A stretch of 64,000 bases of DNA from Flavobacterium sp. MDT1-60 (GTDB lineage Bacteria; Bacteroidota; Bacteroidia; Flavobacteriales; Flavobacteriaceae), in NCBI RefSeq assembly GCF_014844035.1, contig NZ_CP062159.1, positions 3,038,001 to 3,102,000 of the forward strand, written 5' to 3'. This document shows, piece by piece, positions 17,469-24,763 of the stretch. Position numbers and translations under genes: made by a program. A model generated the notes under the pieces. It saw only the letters and a program-made list of their open reading frames with translations, was not told the origin of the DNA and made no database searches. Positions within the stretch are counted from its first letter, which is position 1. The number at the start of each line of letters is the position of its first letter.

Positions 17469-18216
17469 GGATGAAGTAAAAACAGCCAAAGCACTTGGCC
17501 AGCTAATTTTGAGCATCAGACCAGATACTCAAATTTTGTCGTATATACAAAGCATAGACGGAGCCGTGAGCTATCTGTTAGAAAATGATCAGCCTGATCT
17601 TATCTTTATGGATATTCAGCTGGCAGATGGTTTGTGTTTTGAGATTTTCAAGAATGTTGCCGTTTTATCCCCTGTAATATTTTGTACCGCTTTTGATGAT
17701 TATGCTATTGAAGCTTTTAAATCAAACGGAATCGATTATGTATTAAAACCATTCTCAAGAGAAAGTATAGCTCAGGCTATTAAAAAAGCAGCCGAACTAA
17801 AGAATTTCTTCCAGAGAAATAAAAAAATGATGCCGGATTTCGAGTACTTATTAACTCGAACTGGCGAAAATAAAGGAAAAAGCAGTTTTTTGGTTTTTAA
17901 AAACAATAAATACCAAACCGTTTTAACAGAGAATATTGCCTTGTTTTATATTAAAAATGAAACCCCGACAATTATGTGTTTTGATAAAACTGAGTATCAA
18001 ATTACGCAATCCCTGGATGAGGTTCATAAACTATTATCGCCAACACAATTCTTTAGAATCAACAGACAATATTTGGTGAATTTCGCAGCAATAAGAGAAG
18101 CAGAACATTATTTCTCCCGTAAATTAATCATCAAATTAACCATTCCAACAGAAGAAAAATTATTGGTAGGAAAAGAGAAAGCCACAGCATTTTTGAGCTG
18201 GTTGGAAAACAGATAA
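17449..18216 (+). CDS. LytTR-family response regulator
   Basis: A 255-aa protein with an N-terminal receiver domain (acidic pocket 'IIEDE', phospho-acceptor Asp55 in 'LIFMDIQ', Lys in 'DYVLKPF') and a C-terminal LytTR DNA-binding domain ('FFRINRQYLVN'). LytTR proteins bind two direct repeats 21 bases apart. Such repeats stand before the cupin, the alpha/beta hydrolase and the DoxX genes in this same region, so these are likely targets. It overlaps the kinase gene. Its last 75 or so bases are duplicated downstream at 18366. Confidence 0.92.
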   Translation: MTIIIIEDEVKTAKALGQLILSIRPDTQILSYIQSIDGAVSYLLENDQPDLIFMDIQLADGLCFEIFKNVAVLSPVIFCTAFDDYAIEAFKSNGIDYVLKPFSRESIAQAIKKAAELKNFFQRNKKMMPDFEYLLTRTGENKGKSSFLVFKNNKYQTVLTENIALFYIKNETPTIMCFDKTEYQITQSLDEVHKLLSPTQFFRINRQYLVNFAAIREAEHYFSRKLIIKLTIPTEEKLLVGKEKATAFLSWLENR

Positions 18217-18228
18217 CTGTACGTTGAA

Positions 18229-18348
18229 TTTAACCGCAAAGAACAAAGTTTTTTTTGAAGTAGAGTACTTTTTAATTACGCAAAGGTCGCAAAGCTAAAT
18301 GTTAACTTTGCGACCTTTGCGTAATTCTTTGTGTACTTTGCGGTTAAA
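18229..18348. repeat. Dispersed palindromic repeat between convergent genes
   Basis: Ends are TTTAACCGCAAAG and its reverse complement. An inner 19-bp stem (starting TTACGCAAAGGTCGC) can fold into a long hairpin and may also end transcription on both strands. It belongs to the family seen at 11448, 19511 and 32337. Confidence 0.85.
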
Positions 18349-18365
18349 ATTTTTCACATCTTCGA

Positions 18366-18449
18366 AGTTAACCATCCCGAAGGAAGAAAAATTACTGGTA
18401 GGAAAAAGAGAAAGCCACTGCATTTTTGAGATGGTTAGAGAATAGATAA
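18366..18449 (+). pseudogene. Duplicated 3' end of the LytTR regulator gene
   Basis: About 84 bases repeat the last codons of the regulator gene (compare 18137-18216) with scattered substitutions and one extra A. The copied reading ends in the same 'WLENR' and stop. The palindromic repeat at 18229 lies exactly between the two copies. This is a decayed partial duplication with no function of its own. Confidence 0.8.
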
Positions 18450-18465
18450 TTTTTTCATTTAAGAT

Positions 18466-18520
18466 GCCACAGATTTCACAGATTATAGTGATTAATCTTT
18501 TTAATCTTCTAATCTGTGGC
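18466..18520. repeat. Short palindromic repeat ('cacagatt' type)
   Basis: GCCACAGATT (18466-18475) and AATCTGTGGC (18511-18520) form an inverted repeat with an AT-rich middle. A related 'cacagatt / aatctg' block lies at 20758-20915. The remaining bases to 18558 show nothing more. Confidence 0.6.
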
Positions 18521-18558
18521 TAATAAATTATCTACGCTAATTGGTAAGAAAAAACAAA

Positions 18559-19356
18559 TTATAAATGTAGATCAGCTTTTGTGCTTATGGAGATTTTTCC
18601 CGTTGTGGTATTTTGAATAAAACCAATTATTTCAAAATCTTTTGAGTTGAAATTGTAGGGTTGTACGATCTTTACTTTTCCTTCTTTTTTGATTAGTTGA
18701 AAAGAATTAAGGTGTTTTACAATCTGAACATGTTGTAGTGTAGCGCCTTGATTTTCTCCCCGAAATACTTTTGAAATGGCTTGCTTCTGAATCGTGGCAA
18801 CAAACAAATTAATATCTTTTTGAAACTGATGAGTTGTATAATGGATTTCTAAAGAATCTTTACTGGTTTTTGCTGTAAGATTTAAATCAGCCGTTGTTTT
18901 GGCTTCTAAGGCATCTGAAACTTTTCCGTATAATGAAGTTTCATTATAACCTGCAAATTCAGTAGTTCCATTGATAATGAATTGTGGTGTATACATCACA
19001 AACAAATTAAGCCAATCCTGGTATTTTTGTTGACGCTTTGTAAAATCGTTTGAACTAAATTGGTCTTTCCAGCCCAAACGATCCCAATAATCTACATGGT
19101 AAGCTAGTAAGTAAATGTTTTTTTCTCCCGCTTCACGCTGTAATTTTGCCAGTAATTCATCGGCAGGAGGACAGCTCGAACATCCTTCGGAAGTAAAAAG
19201 TTCTACAACAGCAAAACCATTGTTATTGACTGTTTCTAATTTTGCTTTTTCGGTTTTAAAAGTCCCGGCTATTTCGCTTTCCGGAAACATAAAACAATTT
19301 AAAAAGAAGAGTGAGGAAAGTGTTATAGCAAAGAAGATCAGGATACTATTTTTCAT
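18559..19356 (-). CDS. DUF1223 thioredoxin-like lipoprotein (copy 2)
   Basis: About 265 aa from the ATG at 19356 ('MKNSILIFF'); an upstream start at 19398 adds 14 residues that spoil the signal peptide. 'SSLFFLNC' may be a lipobox. The DUF1223 marks are 'LFTSEGCSSCPPADELL', 'LAYHVDYWDRLGWKD' and 'MYTPQFIINGT'. It is a paralogue of the gene at 15409, convergent with the LytTR regulator. Its role is likely envelope thiol chemistry, unproven. Confidence 0.85.
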   Translation of the reverse strand: MKNSILIFFAITLSSLFFLNCFMFPESEIAGTFKTEKAKLETVNNNGFAVVELFTSEGCSSCPPADELLAKLQREAGEKNIYLLAYHVDYWDRLGWKDQFSSNDFTKRQQKYQDWLNLFVMYTPQFIINGTTEFAGYNETSLYGKVSDALEAKTTADLNLTAKTSKDSLEIHYTTHQFQKDINLFVATIQKQAISKVFRGENQGATLQHVQIVKHLNSFQLIKKEGKVKIVQPYNFNSKDFEIIGFIQNTTTGKISISTKADLHL

Positions 19357-19510
19357 AATTTCTATTTTTAAAATTTCATATTCTATTAATAACCTCAAAG
19401 GTAAAACCGTAGTCTCTGTTTCTAAAGTCTAATAAGTGTCAAGTGTCCATAATAGCAGTTGAATAGTTCAATCTTTGGTGTAGAAATAAAAAGATAATTG
19501 GTACGTGGAA

Positions 19511-19574
19511 TTTAACCGCAAGGTGCGCAAGGGTTTACGAAGGTCGCAAAGCTATCTACTAGCTTTGCGACCTT
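19511..19574. repeat. Dispersed palindromic repeat / possible terminator
   Basis: It starts with TTTAACCGCAAGG and holds a perfect 15-bp stem, AAGGTCGCAAAGCTA (19540-19554) with TAGCTTTGCGACCTT (19560-19574). It lies 18 bases past the DoxX stop and is well placed to end that transcript. The preceding bases GTACGTGGAA match those before the copy at 18229. Confidence 0.8.
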
Positions 19575-19592
19575 TGCGTTTTTATAAAGCCC

Positions 19593-19982
19593 TCAGTATT
19601 TAACACTATACTGAACGCTATATAATTTTCTGAACATGAAATAAGTCACACTTACCATTATAAAAGCAATAATAGCGTCGGTTGTTGCAGAAAAACCTAA
19701 TAGAGCCAGTTTTGAGAAGAAAGCGAAAGTGATGTCGAAGAAAACACCGGCAAATACCCATTCTTTTAATCGCAATAATTTATTCGGAATTAATAACACG
19801 ATAACTCCTGCTACTTTGAATACGCCCAATAAATAAATGAAATGTTCCGGATAACCTAATTGTTGTGTAATTCCCCAAACGATTGGATTTGTTGTAAGTT
19901 CAAAAAAACCGCTGGCGCCAAACCATAAAGAAGTTAAGATAACACCTGTCCAATAAATAATTTTTGTTGTTTTTGCATTCAT
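19593..19982 (-). CDS. DoxX-like membrane protein
   Basis: A 129-aa protein with four hydrophobic helices and the DoxX-family opening 'IYWTGVILTSLWFGASG', then 'GYPEHFIYLLGVFKVAGVIVLL'. DoxX proteins are small inner-membrane proteins linked to redox balance and often sit beside regulators and SDRs. A 21-bp-period repeat like those at 11687 and 14230 lies upstream (20058-20087), oriented for this gene. A nearby CAAATTTG may act as the -7 box. Confidence 0.82.
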   Translation of the reverse strand: MNAKTTKIIYWTGVILTSLWFGASGFFELTTNPIVWGITQQLGYPEHFIYLLGVFKVAGVIVLLIPNKLLRLKEWVFAGVFFDITFAFFSKLALLGFSATTDAIIAFIMVSVTYFMFRKLYSVQYSVKY

Positions 19983-20057
19983 GATTTTAAATTTTTAAGT
20001 TGTTAAACAGGACAAATTTGCGTCAGAACACTCTCATTAAATAGTGATAATTTAGTG

Positions 20058-20087
20058 AAGTGGACAATTTCGATGTTTAAATAGACA
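20058..20087 (-). promoter_or_regulatory. 21-bp-period direct repeat (site C)
   Basis: Read on the minus strand, TGTCTATTT (20087-20079) and TGTCCACTT (20066-20058) start exactly 21 bases apart, matching sites A and B. It lies between DoxX and the Crp/Fnr gene. Its distance to the presumed -7 box differs from site A by about one helical turn. Confidence 0.6.
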
Positions 20088-20143
20088 ATCAATAAGTTGA
20101 TTTGTTTATAACTTTACAATTTGAAATTAAATCGGTTTATTAA

Positions 20144-20716
20144 ATGGAAGCCAAAGAACTATTACAACAACATATTGCGAAAACGGCTTCATTAACAGAA
20201 GAAGAATTCAGTTATATCTTTTCTCATTTTAAACGCGAGTCTTTTAAAAAAGGACAGGTTATTATCAGTGAAGGAGATAAAGTAGATTGCGAGTATTTTG
20301 TAATTTCAGGTTGTCTGAAAGCTTTCTTTATTAATGACGAAATCAAGATGTATATATTGCAGTTCGCCATGCCAACCTGGTGGGCCTCAGATTATGCTGC
20401 TTTATATAACCAGACGCCGGCAACCATAAGTGTAGATTGTATTACAGATGCAGAAGTGCTTTGTCTTTCTAGTGAAGATCGCGAAAAACTATGCAGGGAA
20501 TTTCATCAGCTAGAGCATTTTTTCCGTTGGCGTACCAATAAAGGATATATTGCTTCTCAGAAAAGGCTTTTGTCCTTTATGAATAATAATGTCAAAACAC
20601 GCTATGAAGAGCTTTTGGCATTGTATCCTCAATTATATAATCTTGTTCCAAAGCATTTGATTGCCGCATATCTTGGTGTTTCAAGAGAAACTTTAAGCCG
20701 ATTGCATAGTTCGTAA
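20144..20716 (+). CDS. Crp/Fnr-family transcriptional regulator
   Basis: A 190-aa protein with an N-terminal cyclic-nucleotide-binding-like beta-barrel ('FKKGQVIISEGDKVDCEYFVISGCLKAF') and a C-terminal HTH ('IAAYLGVSRETLSRLH'). There is no cysteine cluster for an iron-sulfur centre, so it is unlike true Fnr. Short versions of this type are common in Flavobacteria, with unknown ligands. A CRP-like palindrome lies at 20951, upstream of the YceI operon, and is a likely target. Confidence 0.9.
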   Translation: MEAKELLQQHIAKTASLTEEEFSYIFSHFKRESFKKGQVIISEGDKVDCEYFVISGCLKAFFINDEIKMYILQFAMPTWWASDYAALYNQTPATISVDCITDAEVLCLSSEDREKLCREFHQLEHFFRWRTNKGYIASQKRLLSFMNNNVKTRYEELLALYPQLYNLVPKHLIAAYLGVSRETLSRLHSS

Positions 20717-20757
20717 AAGAAGCTTTAATTTTTTGGAGCTGTAAATAAAAAATGTTT

Positions 20758-20915
20758 CACGGAGATTTAAAAAGATAAATTCCGTTTTTATGTCACAGAT
20801 TAAAGGATTATAATGATTTTTTTTTCACGCAGATTCTGCAGATTTAATTTGTAGATCAGTTAAAATAAATCTGCGCTAATCTGTATAAATCTTTTTTAAT
20901 CTGCGTGAAATAAGT
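20758..20915. repeat. Imperfect palindromic intergenic repeat
   Basis: The block contains 'cacagattaaaggatta', 'TTTCACGCAGATT' and a later 'AATCTGCGTGAAA' (reverse complement), plus 'AAATCTGCGCTAATCTG'. It can fold into a long imperfect hairpin and fills most of the 305-base gap between the Crp/Fnr and YceI genes. It is related to the element at 18466. Confidence 0.75.
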
Positions 20916-20950
20916 TGGTATAATTTTTCATTTAAATCCAAAAATCAGAA

Positions 20951-20966
20951 TGTGATCTACATCACG
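20951..20966 (+). promoter_or_regulatory. CRP-type operator before the YceI operon
   Basis: TGTGATCTACATCACG fits the CRP-type pattern TGTGA-N6-TCACA at all but the last base. A near-consensus -7 box (TTCCTTTG, 20989-20996) follows. If transcription starts about 21000, the operator is centred close to -41, the usual position for an activator. The Crp/Fnr protein at 20144 is the obvious candidate regulator. Confidence 0.6.
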
Positions 20967-21021
20967 TAACCAATTTCTATAGTCGCCGTTCCTTTGTATT
21001 GTACTTTTAAATACAATAAAA

Positions 21022-21576
21022 ATGGAAACAACAAATTTTAAAATCGTAAGCTCAAATAGCAACGTAGAATGGACTGGTAGAAAAGTTACCGGTGCTCATA
21101 ATGGTACAATTGGTATCAAAGAAGGTAATTTCATCTTAAACAATGGAAAAGTAAGCAATGGAAAAGTTGTTATCGATACAGCTTCCATTAAAATCCTGGA
21201 TGTAACAGATCCGGCAACTAATACACAATTCGCAGGCCATCTTGCCTCAGATGATTTTTTCTCAATCGAAAAATTTCCTACAGCCTCTTTTGATATTCTT
21301 TCAGTAAAAGAATTATCAGACCGTATTTTTTATCTTGAAGGTAATCTTACTATAAAAGATATTACACACGTTGTTGGTTTTGAAGCAACGGTTGAAAACA
21401 ATAGAAATGCAATTAAACTTGCTGGTAAATTGATTATTGATCGTACTAAATATGACATCAGATTCCGTTCAGGGAATTTCTTCAAAGATTTAGGAGATAC
21501 ATTGATTTACAACGACTTTGAGCTTGATTTTAATATTACTGCCGAAGCCATATTTTCAGGACAATCTAAAAACTAA
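21022..21576 (+). CDS. YceI-family lipocalin-like protein
   Basis: A 184-aa protein without a signal peptide. It carries the YceI pattern 'SNSNVEWTGRKVTGAHNGTIGIKEGNF', 'DDFFSIEKFPTASFDI' and 'GNLTIKDITHVV'. YceI proteins are eight-stranded barrels that bind polyisoprenoid or other lipophilic molecules. Lack of a signal peptide suggests a cytoplasmic version. It is first in a tight five-gene run to 24096 (gaps of 4, 5, 1 and 17 bases), which suggests a joint role in handling hydrophobic or reactive small molecules. Confidence 0.9.
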   Translation: METTNFKIVSSNSNVEWTGRKVTGAHNGTIGIKEGNFILNNGKVSNGKVVIDTASIKILDVTDPATNTQFAGHLASDDFFSIEKFPTASFDILSVKELSDRIFYLEGNLTIKDITHVVGFEATVENNRNAIKLAGKLIIDRTKYDIRFRSGNFFKDLGDTLIYNDFELDFNITAEAIFSGQSKN

Positions 21577-21580
21577 AGCC

Positions 21581-21799
21581 ATGCCTTACGTAAAAATCGA
21601 ATTGACCCGCGAAGGAGTAACCCGCGAGCAAAAACAAGAATTAATCAGTGGTATAACCAACCTGATTACAGAAGTATTAAACAAAGATCCGCATTTAACT
21701 CATATCGTGATTCAGGAAGTAGATTTAGACGATTGGGGTTATGCAGGAGAACAAGTATCAGTATTAAGAGAAAAAGGCATAACTGCCGATAAAAAATAA
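21581..21799 (+). CDS. 4-oxalocrotonate tautomerase-family protein
   Basis: A 72-aa protein starting 'MPYVKIELTREGVTREQKQELI', so after Met removal the N-terminal residue is Pro, the catalytic base of this superfamily. The start at 21581 is chosen for that reason over a longer frame from 21518 that overlaps YceI. These enzymes tautomerise or dehalogenate small unsaturated acids. It lies four bases after YceI. The substrate is unknown. Confidence 0.9.
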   Translation: MPYVKIELTREGVTREQKQELISGITNLITEVLNKDPHLTHIVIQEVDLDDWGYAGEQVSVLREKGITADKK

Positions 21800-21804
21800 T
21801 TATC

Positions 21805-22539
21805 ATGAAAAAACAAACAATAATTGTAACAGGTGCAGCATCTGGTATAGGAAAAGGAATCGCTAAATATTTTTTAGACAGAGGCGATAATGTAGTCATC
21901 AATTCAGTGACTCCGGCTTCATTAGAAATTGCTTATAACGAATTTGGAGCAGGAGATAATTTGGCAATGTATGCCGGAGATATCAGCGATAAAAACACTG
22001 GTGAACAACTGGTAAAAATCGCAATCGAAAAATTTGGTTCTGTAGATGTATTGGTGAACAATGCCGGAATCTTTGACAGCAAACCCTTTTTGGAAGTGGA
22101 TGAAGCGTATCTGGATAAATTTTTAACTACAAACTTAAAAGGAACTTATTTTACTACTCAGGCAGTTGTTCCTCAAATGTTGAAACAAAAAGATGGTGTT
22201 GTCATTAATATCGGGACACCATTGGTAAATCACGGATTAGGCGGATGGCCAGCTTCGGCTCCTGTTTCAAGTAAAGGTGCCATTCATGCTTTAACGATTC
22301 AATTGGCAGCAGAATTCGGTAAACAAAACATTCGTTTTAATACTGTTGCTCCAGGGGTGATCAGAACGCCAATGCACGGAGATAAAGCCGATCAGAATGC
22401 TGGTCTGCACTTATTAAACAGAGTAGGGGAAATCGATGATGTTGCCGAAATGGTATACGTTGTTGCCAAAAGTACTTTCATTACCGGATCAATTATCAAT
22501 GTTGATGGTGGAAAAGCAGCTGGTCATAATTTAAATTAA
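21805..22539 (+). CDS. SDR-fold protein lacking the catalytic Tyr
   Basis: A 244-aa SDR with an intact cofactor motif TGAASGIG (9-16) and NNAG. The active-site block reads 'SAPVSSKGAIHAL': Lys157 is present, but the position four residues before it, normally Tyr, is Pro153. The usual Ser block reads 'INIGTPL'. It may be a divergent enzyme using another acid, or a binding or regulatory SDR. It lies inside the YceI-tautomerase operon with a five-base gap, so the genes are co-expressed. Confidence 0.88.
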   Translation: MKKQTIIVTGAASGIGKGIAKYFLDRGDNVVINSVTPASLEIAYNEFGAGDNLAMYAGDISDKNTGEQLVKIAIEKFGSVDVLVNNAGIFDSKPFLEVDEAYLDKFLTTNLKGTYFTTQAVVPQMLKQKDGVVINIGTPLVNHGLGGWPASAPVSSKGAIHALTIQLAAEFGKQNIRFNTVAPGVIRTPMHGDKADQNAGLHLLNRVGEIDDVAEMVYVVAKSTFITGSIINVDGGKAAGHNLN

Positions 22540-22540
22540 G

Positions 22541-22993
22541 ATGAAAACTATTTTATTAACTGCTTTTATGCTTTGGACATTCCAAGGCATAAAAGCACAA
22601 AACAATATCAAAATGGAAAATCAACACGAAGATGTATTAGCCATCACAGACGCAATAGAAAACTACTATTTTAAAGGTATTTATGAAGGAGATGCAATAC
22701 TATTGGAAAGTATTTTTTATCCTGGAACATTAGTTTATGGAGATGTAAACGGACAGCCATACTTTAAAACAGCAGACCTTTATTTAAATGGTGTAAAAAA
22801 CAGACAAAGTCCGAAAGATTCAGGGAAACCTTTTAAGGGTGAAATTCTGAACATAAAAGTCGTAAATTCAATTGCGATGGCGGAGATTAATTTAAAAATG
22901 TACGAGTTTAATTATCGGGATTTTTTATCTTTCCATAGGATTAATGGAAAATGGTTTATAGTCAATAAAATACTAACCAATATAAGTGAATAA
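22541..22993 (+). CDS. Exported NTF2-like (lumazine-binding-type) protein
   Basis: A 150-aa protein with a possible signal peptide ('MKTILLTAFMLWTFQGIKAQ'). The remainder reads as the Lumazine_bd_2/SnoaL-like NTF2 fold: 'VLAITDAIENYYFKGIYEGDAILLES' and 'DFLSFHRINGKWFIVNKIL'. These small alpha+beta cones bind or convert small hydrophobic molecules. It starts one base after the SDR stop. Specific function unknown. Confidence 0.82.
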   Translation: MKTILLTAFMLWTFQGIKAQNNIKMENQHEDVLAITDAIENYYFKGIYEGDAILLESIFYPGTLVYGDVNGQPYFKTADLYLNGVKNRQSPKDSGKPFKGEILNIKVVNSIAMAEINLKMYEFNYRDFLSFHRINGKWFIVNKILTNISE

Positions 22994-23010
22994 CTTTAAA
23001 AAGTAAAGTC

Positions 23011-24096
23011 ATGTGGTACAATACAAAAGCAACAGAATTACTAGGAATTCAATATCCAATATTACAAGGGTCATTTGGAGGTAATTTATCCTCTGTGGCC
23101 TTGACAGCGACGGTTTCAAATGCTGGCGGACTTGGCGGCTACGGTGCTTATACACTGACACCTCAGGAAATTTTTGAGATTGATAAACAAATAAAGGCCG
23201 CAACAGATAAACCTTATAATCTTAATCTTTGGGTTTCTGATCATGATATTCCCGGAACCGGTTTAACCGATGAACAATTCAAAAAAGCTGCAGCATTATT
23301 CAAGCCTTATTTTGATGAAGCTGGAATTTCGTTACCGGAGAAACCAGCGTCATTTCAATCCAGATTTGAAAATCAATTGGAAGTGATATTAGATGTTCGT
23401 CCAAAAGTTTTCAGTTTTATGTTTGGTGCGTTGCCTCCTGATGTTTTAGAACAATGCCGAAAATTAGGAATTGTAACAGTTGGTGCAGCAACAACTTTAG
23501 ACGAAGCCATTTTTTTAGAAAATTCAGGTGTTGATATGATAATTGCTTCAGGTTTTGAAGCTGGCGGACATCGACCTTCCTTCTTAGCTTCGGCAGAAAG
23601 CTCTTTAAACGGAACTTTTGTTTTGCTGCAGTTAATTCGGGAGAAAGTAAAAATTCCGGTGATTGCGGCTGGTGGAATTGCAAACGGAAAAGGGGTAGCA
23701 GCGGCATTAGCTTTGGGAGCAAGTGCAGCCCAAATCGGAACAGCTTTTTTAGCCGTTGACGAATCGAATGCGTTACCAATCCATAAACAAATGTTATTCT
23801 CGGATGCAGCAAAATATTCTACTTTGTCACGCGCCTACACGGGAAGATTGGGGCGTGGATTAACCAGCAGAATTGCAAAAGAAATTATGGGTAAAGAAGC
23901 TGATGTTTTGCCATTTCCATTACAAACTACTTTTATGTCACCCTTACGTAAAGCAGCCCTGGATCAGGAAAAATGGGATATGATATTGTTTTGGGGAGGA
24001 CAAATTGCTCCTATATTAAAACATACAAAAGCCGGTGAATTAATGCATTCTTTAATTGAAGAAACGACGGCTTATTTTGATGCTTTAAAAGGGTAA
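23011..24096 (+). CDS. Nitronate monooxygenase (2-nitropropane dioxygenase family)
   Basis: A 361-aa FMN-dependent TIM barrel. Marks are 'ELLGIQYPILQGSFGG' at the N terminus, 'SNAGGLGGYGA', 'ASGFEAGGHRPS' (with the active-site His), 'IPVIAAGGIANGKGVAAALALGASAAQIGTAFL' (phosphate-binding loop) and a C-terminal 'FWGGQ'. It oxidises propionate-3-nitronate or related nitroalkanes, poisons that block succinate dehydrogenase. It is last in the YceI operon. Confidence 0.93.
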   Translation: MWYNTKATELLGIQYPILQGSFGGNLSSVALTATVSNAGGLGGYGAYTLTPQEIFEIDKQIKAATDKPYNLNLWVSDHDIPGTGLTDEQFKKAAALFKPYFDEAGISLPEKPASFQSRFENQLEVILDVRPKVFSFMFGALPPDVLEQCRKLGIVTVGAATTLDEAIFLENSGVDMIIASGFEAGGHRPSFLASAESSLNGTFVLLQLIREKVKIPVIAAGGIANGKGVAAALALGASAAQIGTAFLAVDESNALPIHKQMLFSDAAKYSTLSRAYTGRLGRGLTSRIAKEIMGKEADVLPFPLQTTFMSPLRKAALDQEKWDMILFWGGQIAPILKHTKAGELMHSLIEETTAYFDALKG

Positions 24097-24141
24097 TCAA
24101 AATACATTTTTAAATTAATAGTTAAAATAGTTGCAAAATAA

Positions 24142-24162
24142 AGACCGTTCGGTCTATATTTG
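24142..24162 (+). promoter_or_regulatory. TetR operator overlapping its promoter
   Basis: AGACCGTTCGGTCT (24142-24155) is a perfect palindrome. It runs into a -7 box TATATTTG (24155-24162), and TTG at 24131 may be the -33 element. A repressor bound here would block the promoter of the TetR gene, so autorepression is likely. The matching palindrome is at 26233. Confidence 0.8.
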
Positions 24163-24181
24163 CAGCTTAGAATTGAGAATC

Positions 24182-24763
24182 ATGAGTAAAGCAGAACGAA
24201 CCAGACAATTTATAATTGAAACGTCGGCGCCTCTTATTAATAAAAAAGGCATGGCCGGTACCTCATTGAGTGATATTATGGAAGCTACAAAGTTAGCCAA
24301 AGGCGGTATCTACGGTAATTTTGAGAATAAAGAGGAAATCTGTATGGAATCTTTTTTATATCTAAGGACACAACTAGCTTCCAAATTAGATTTAGCTGTT
24401 TCTAAAGGTAAATCAGCAAAAGAAAAACTTTTTAATTTGCTAGATGTTTATGGCAATGACAAAAATATGGCAGGAGGCTGTCCGATTTTGAATTTTGGAA
24501 CAGAAGCCGATGACACAAATCCGGTCATGAGAGAACAAGTAAAAAAAGCAATTCTTTCTGCTCAGAAAAGATTTTTCAACATAGTTGAAGACGGTATTCA
24601 GAATAAAGAATTGTCTTCAGAAATAAATCCGGAGCAATTTAGTATCAGGACTTTCGCATTGATAGAAGGTGCTATTTTGTGCCGTAAAGTATTTGGGAAC
24701 GATGATCAAATGAACATTGTTCTGGACAGTATCAAAAATGAATTTAAAAAATATGTTTTATAG
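24182..24763 (+). CDS. TetR-family repressor
   Basis: About 193 aa from ATG 24182; an upstream TTG frame at 24131 runs through the operator and is rejected. The N-terminal HTH is 'GMAGTSLSDIMEATKLAKGGIYGNFENKEEI', a classic TetR fold. The C-terminal domain ('AGGCPILNFGTEADDTNP') resembles AcrR/YjdC-type TetR_C. The palindromes before this gene and before the MFS exporter at 26274 indicate that it represses both. Its TAG stop is the last triplet before an IS insertion and lies in the duplicated target, so the protein is intact. Confidence 0.92.
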   Translation: MSKAERTRQFIIETSAPLINKKGMAGTSLSDIMEATKLAKGGIYGNFENKEEICMESFLYLRTQLASKLDLAVSKGKSAKEKLFNLLDVYGNDKNMAGGCPILNFGTEADDTNPVMREQVKKAILSAQKRFFNIVEDGIQNKELSSEINPEQFSIRTFALIEGAILCRKVFGNDDQMNIVLDSIKNEFKKYVL

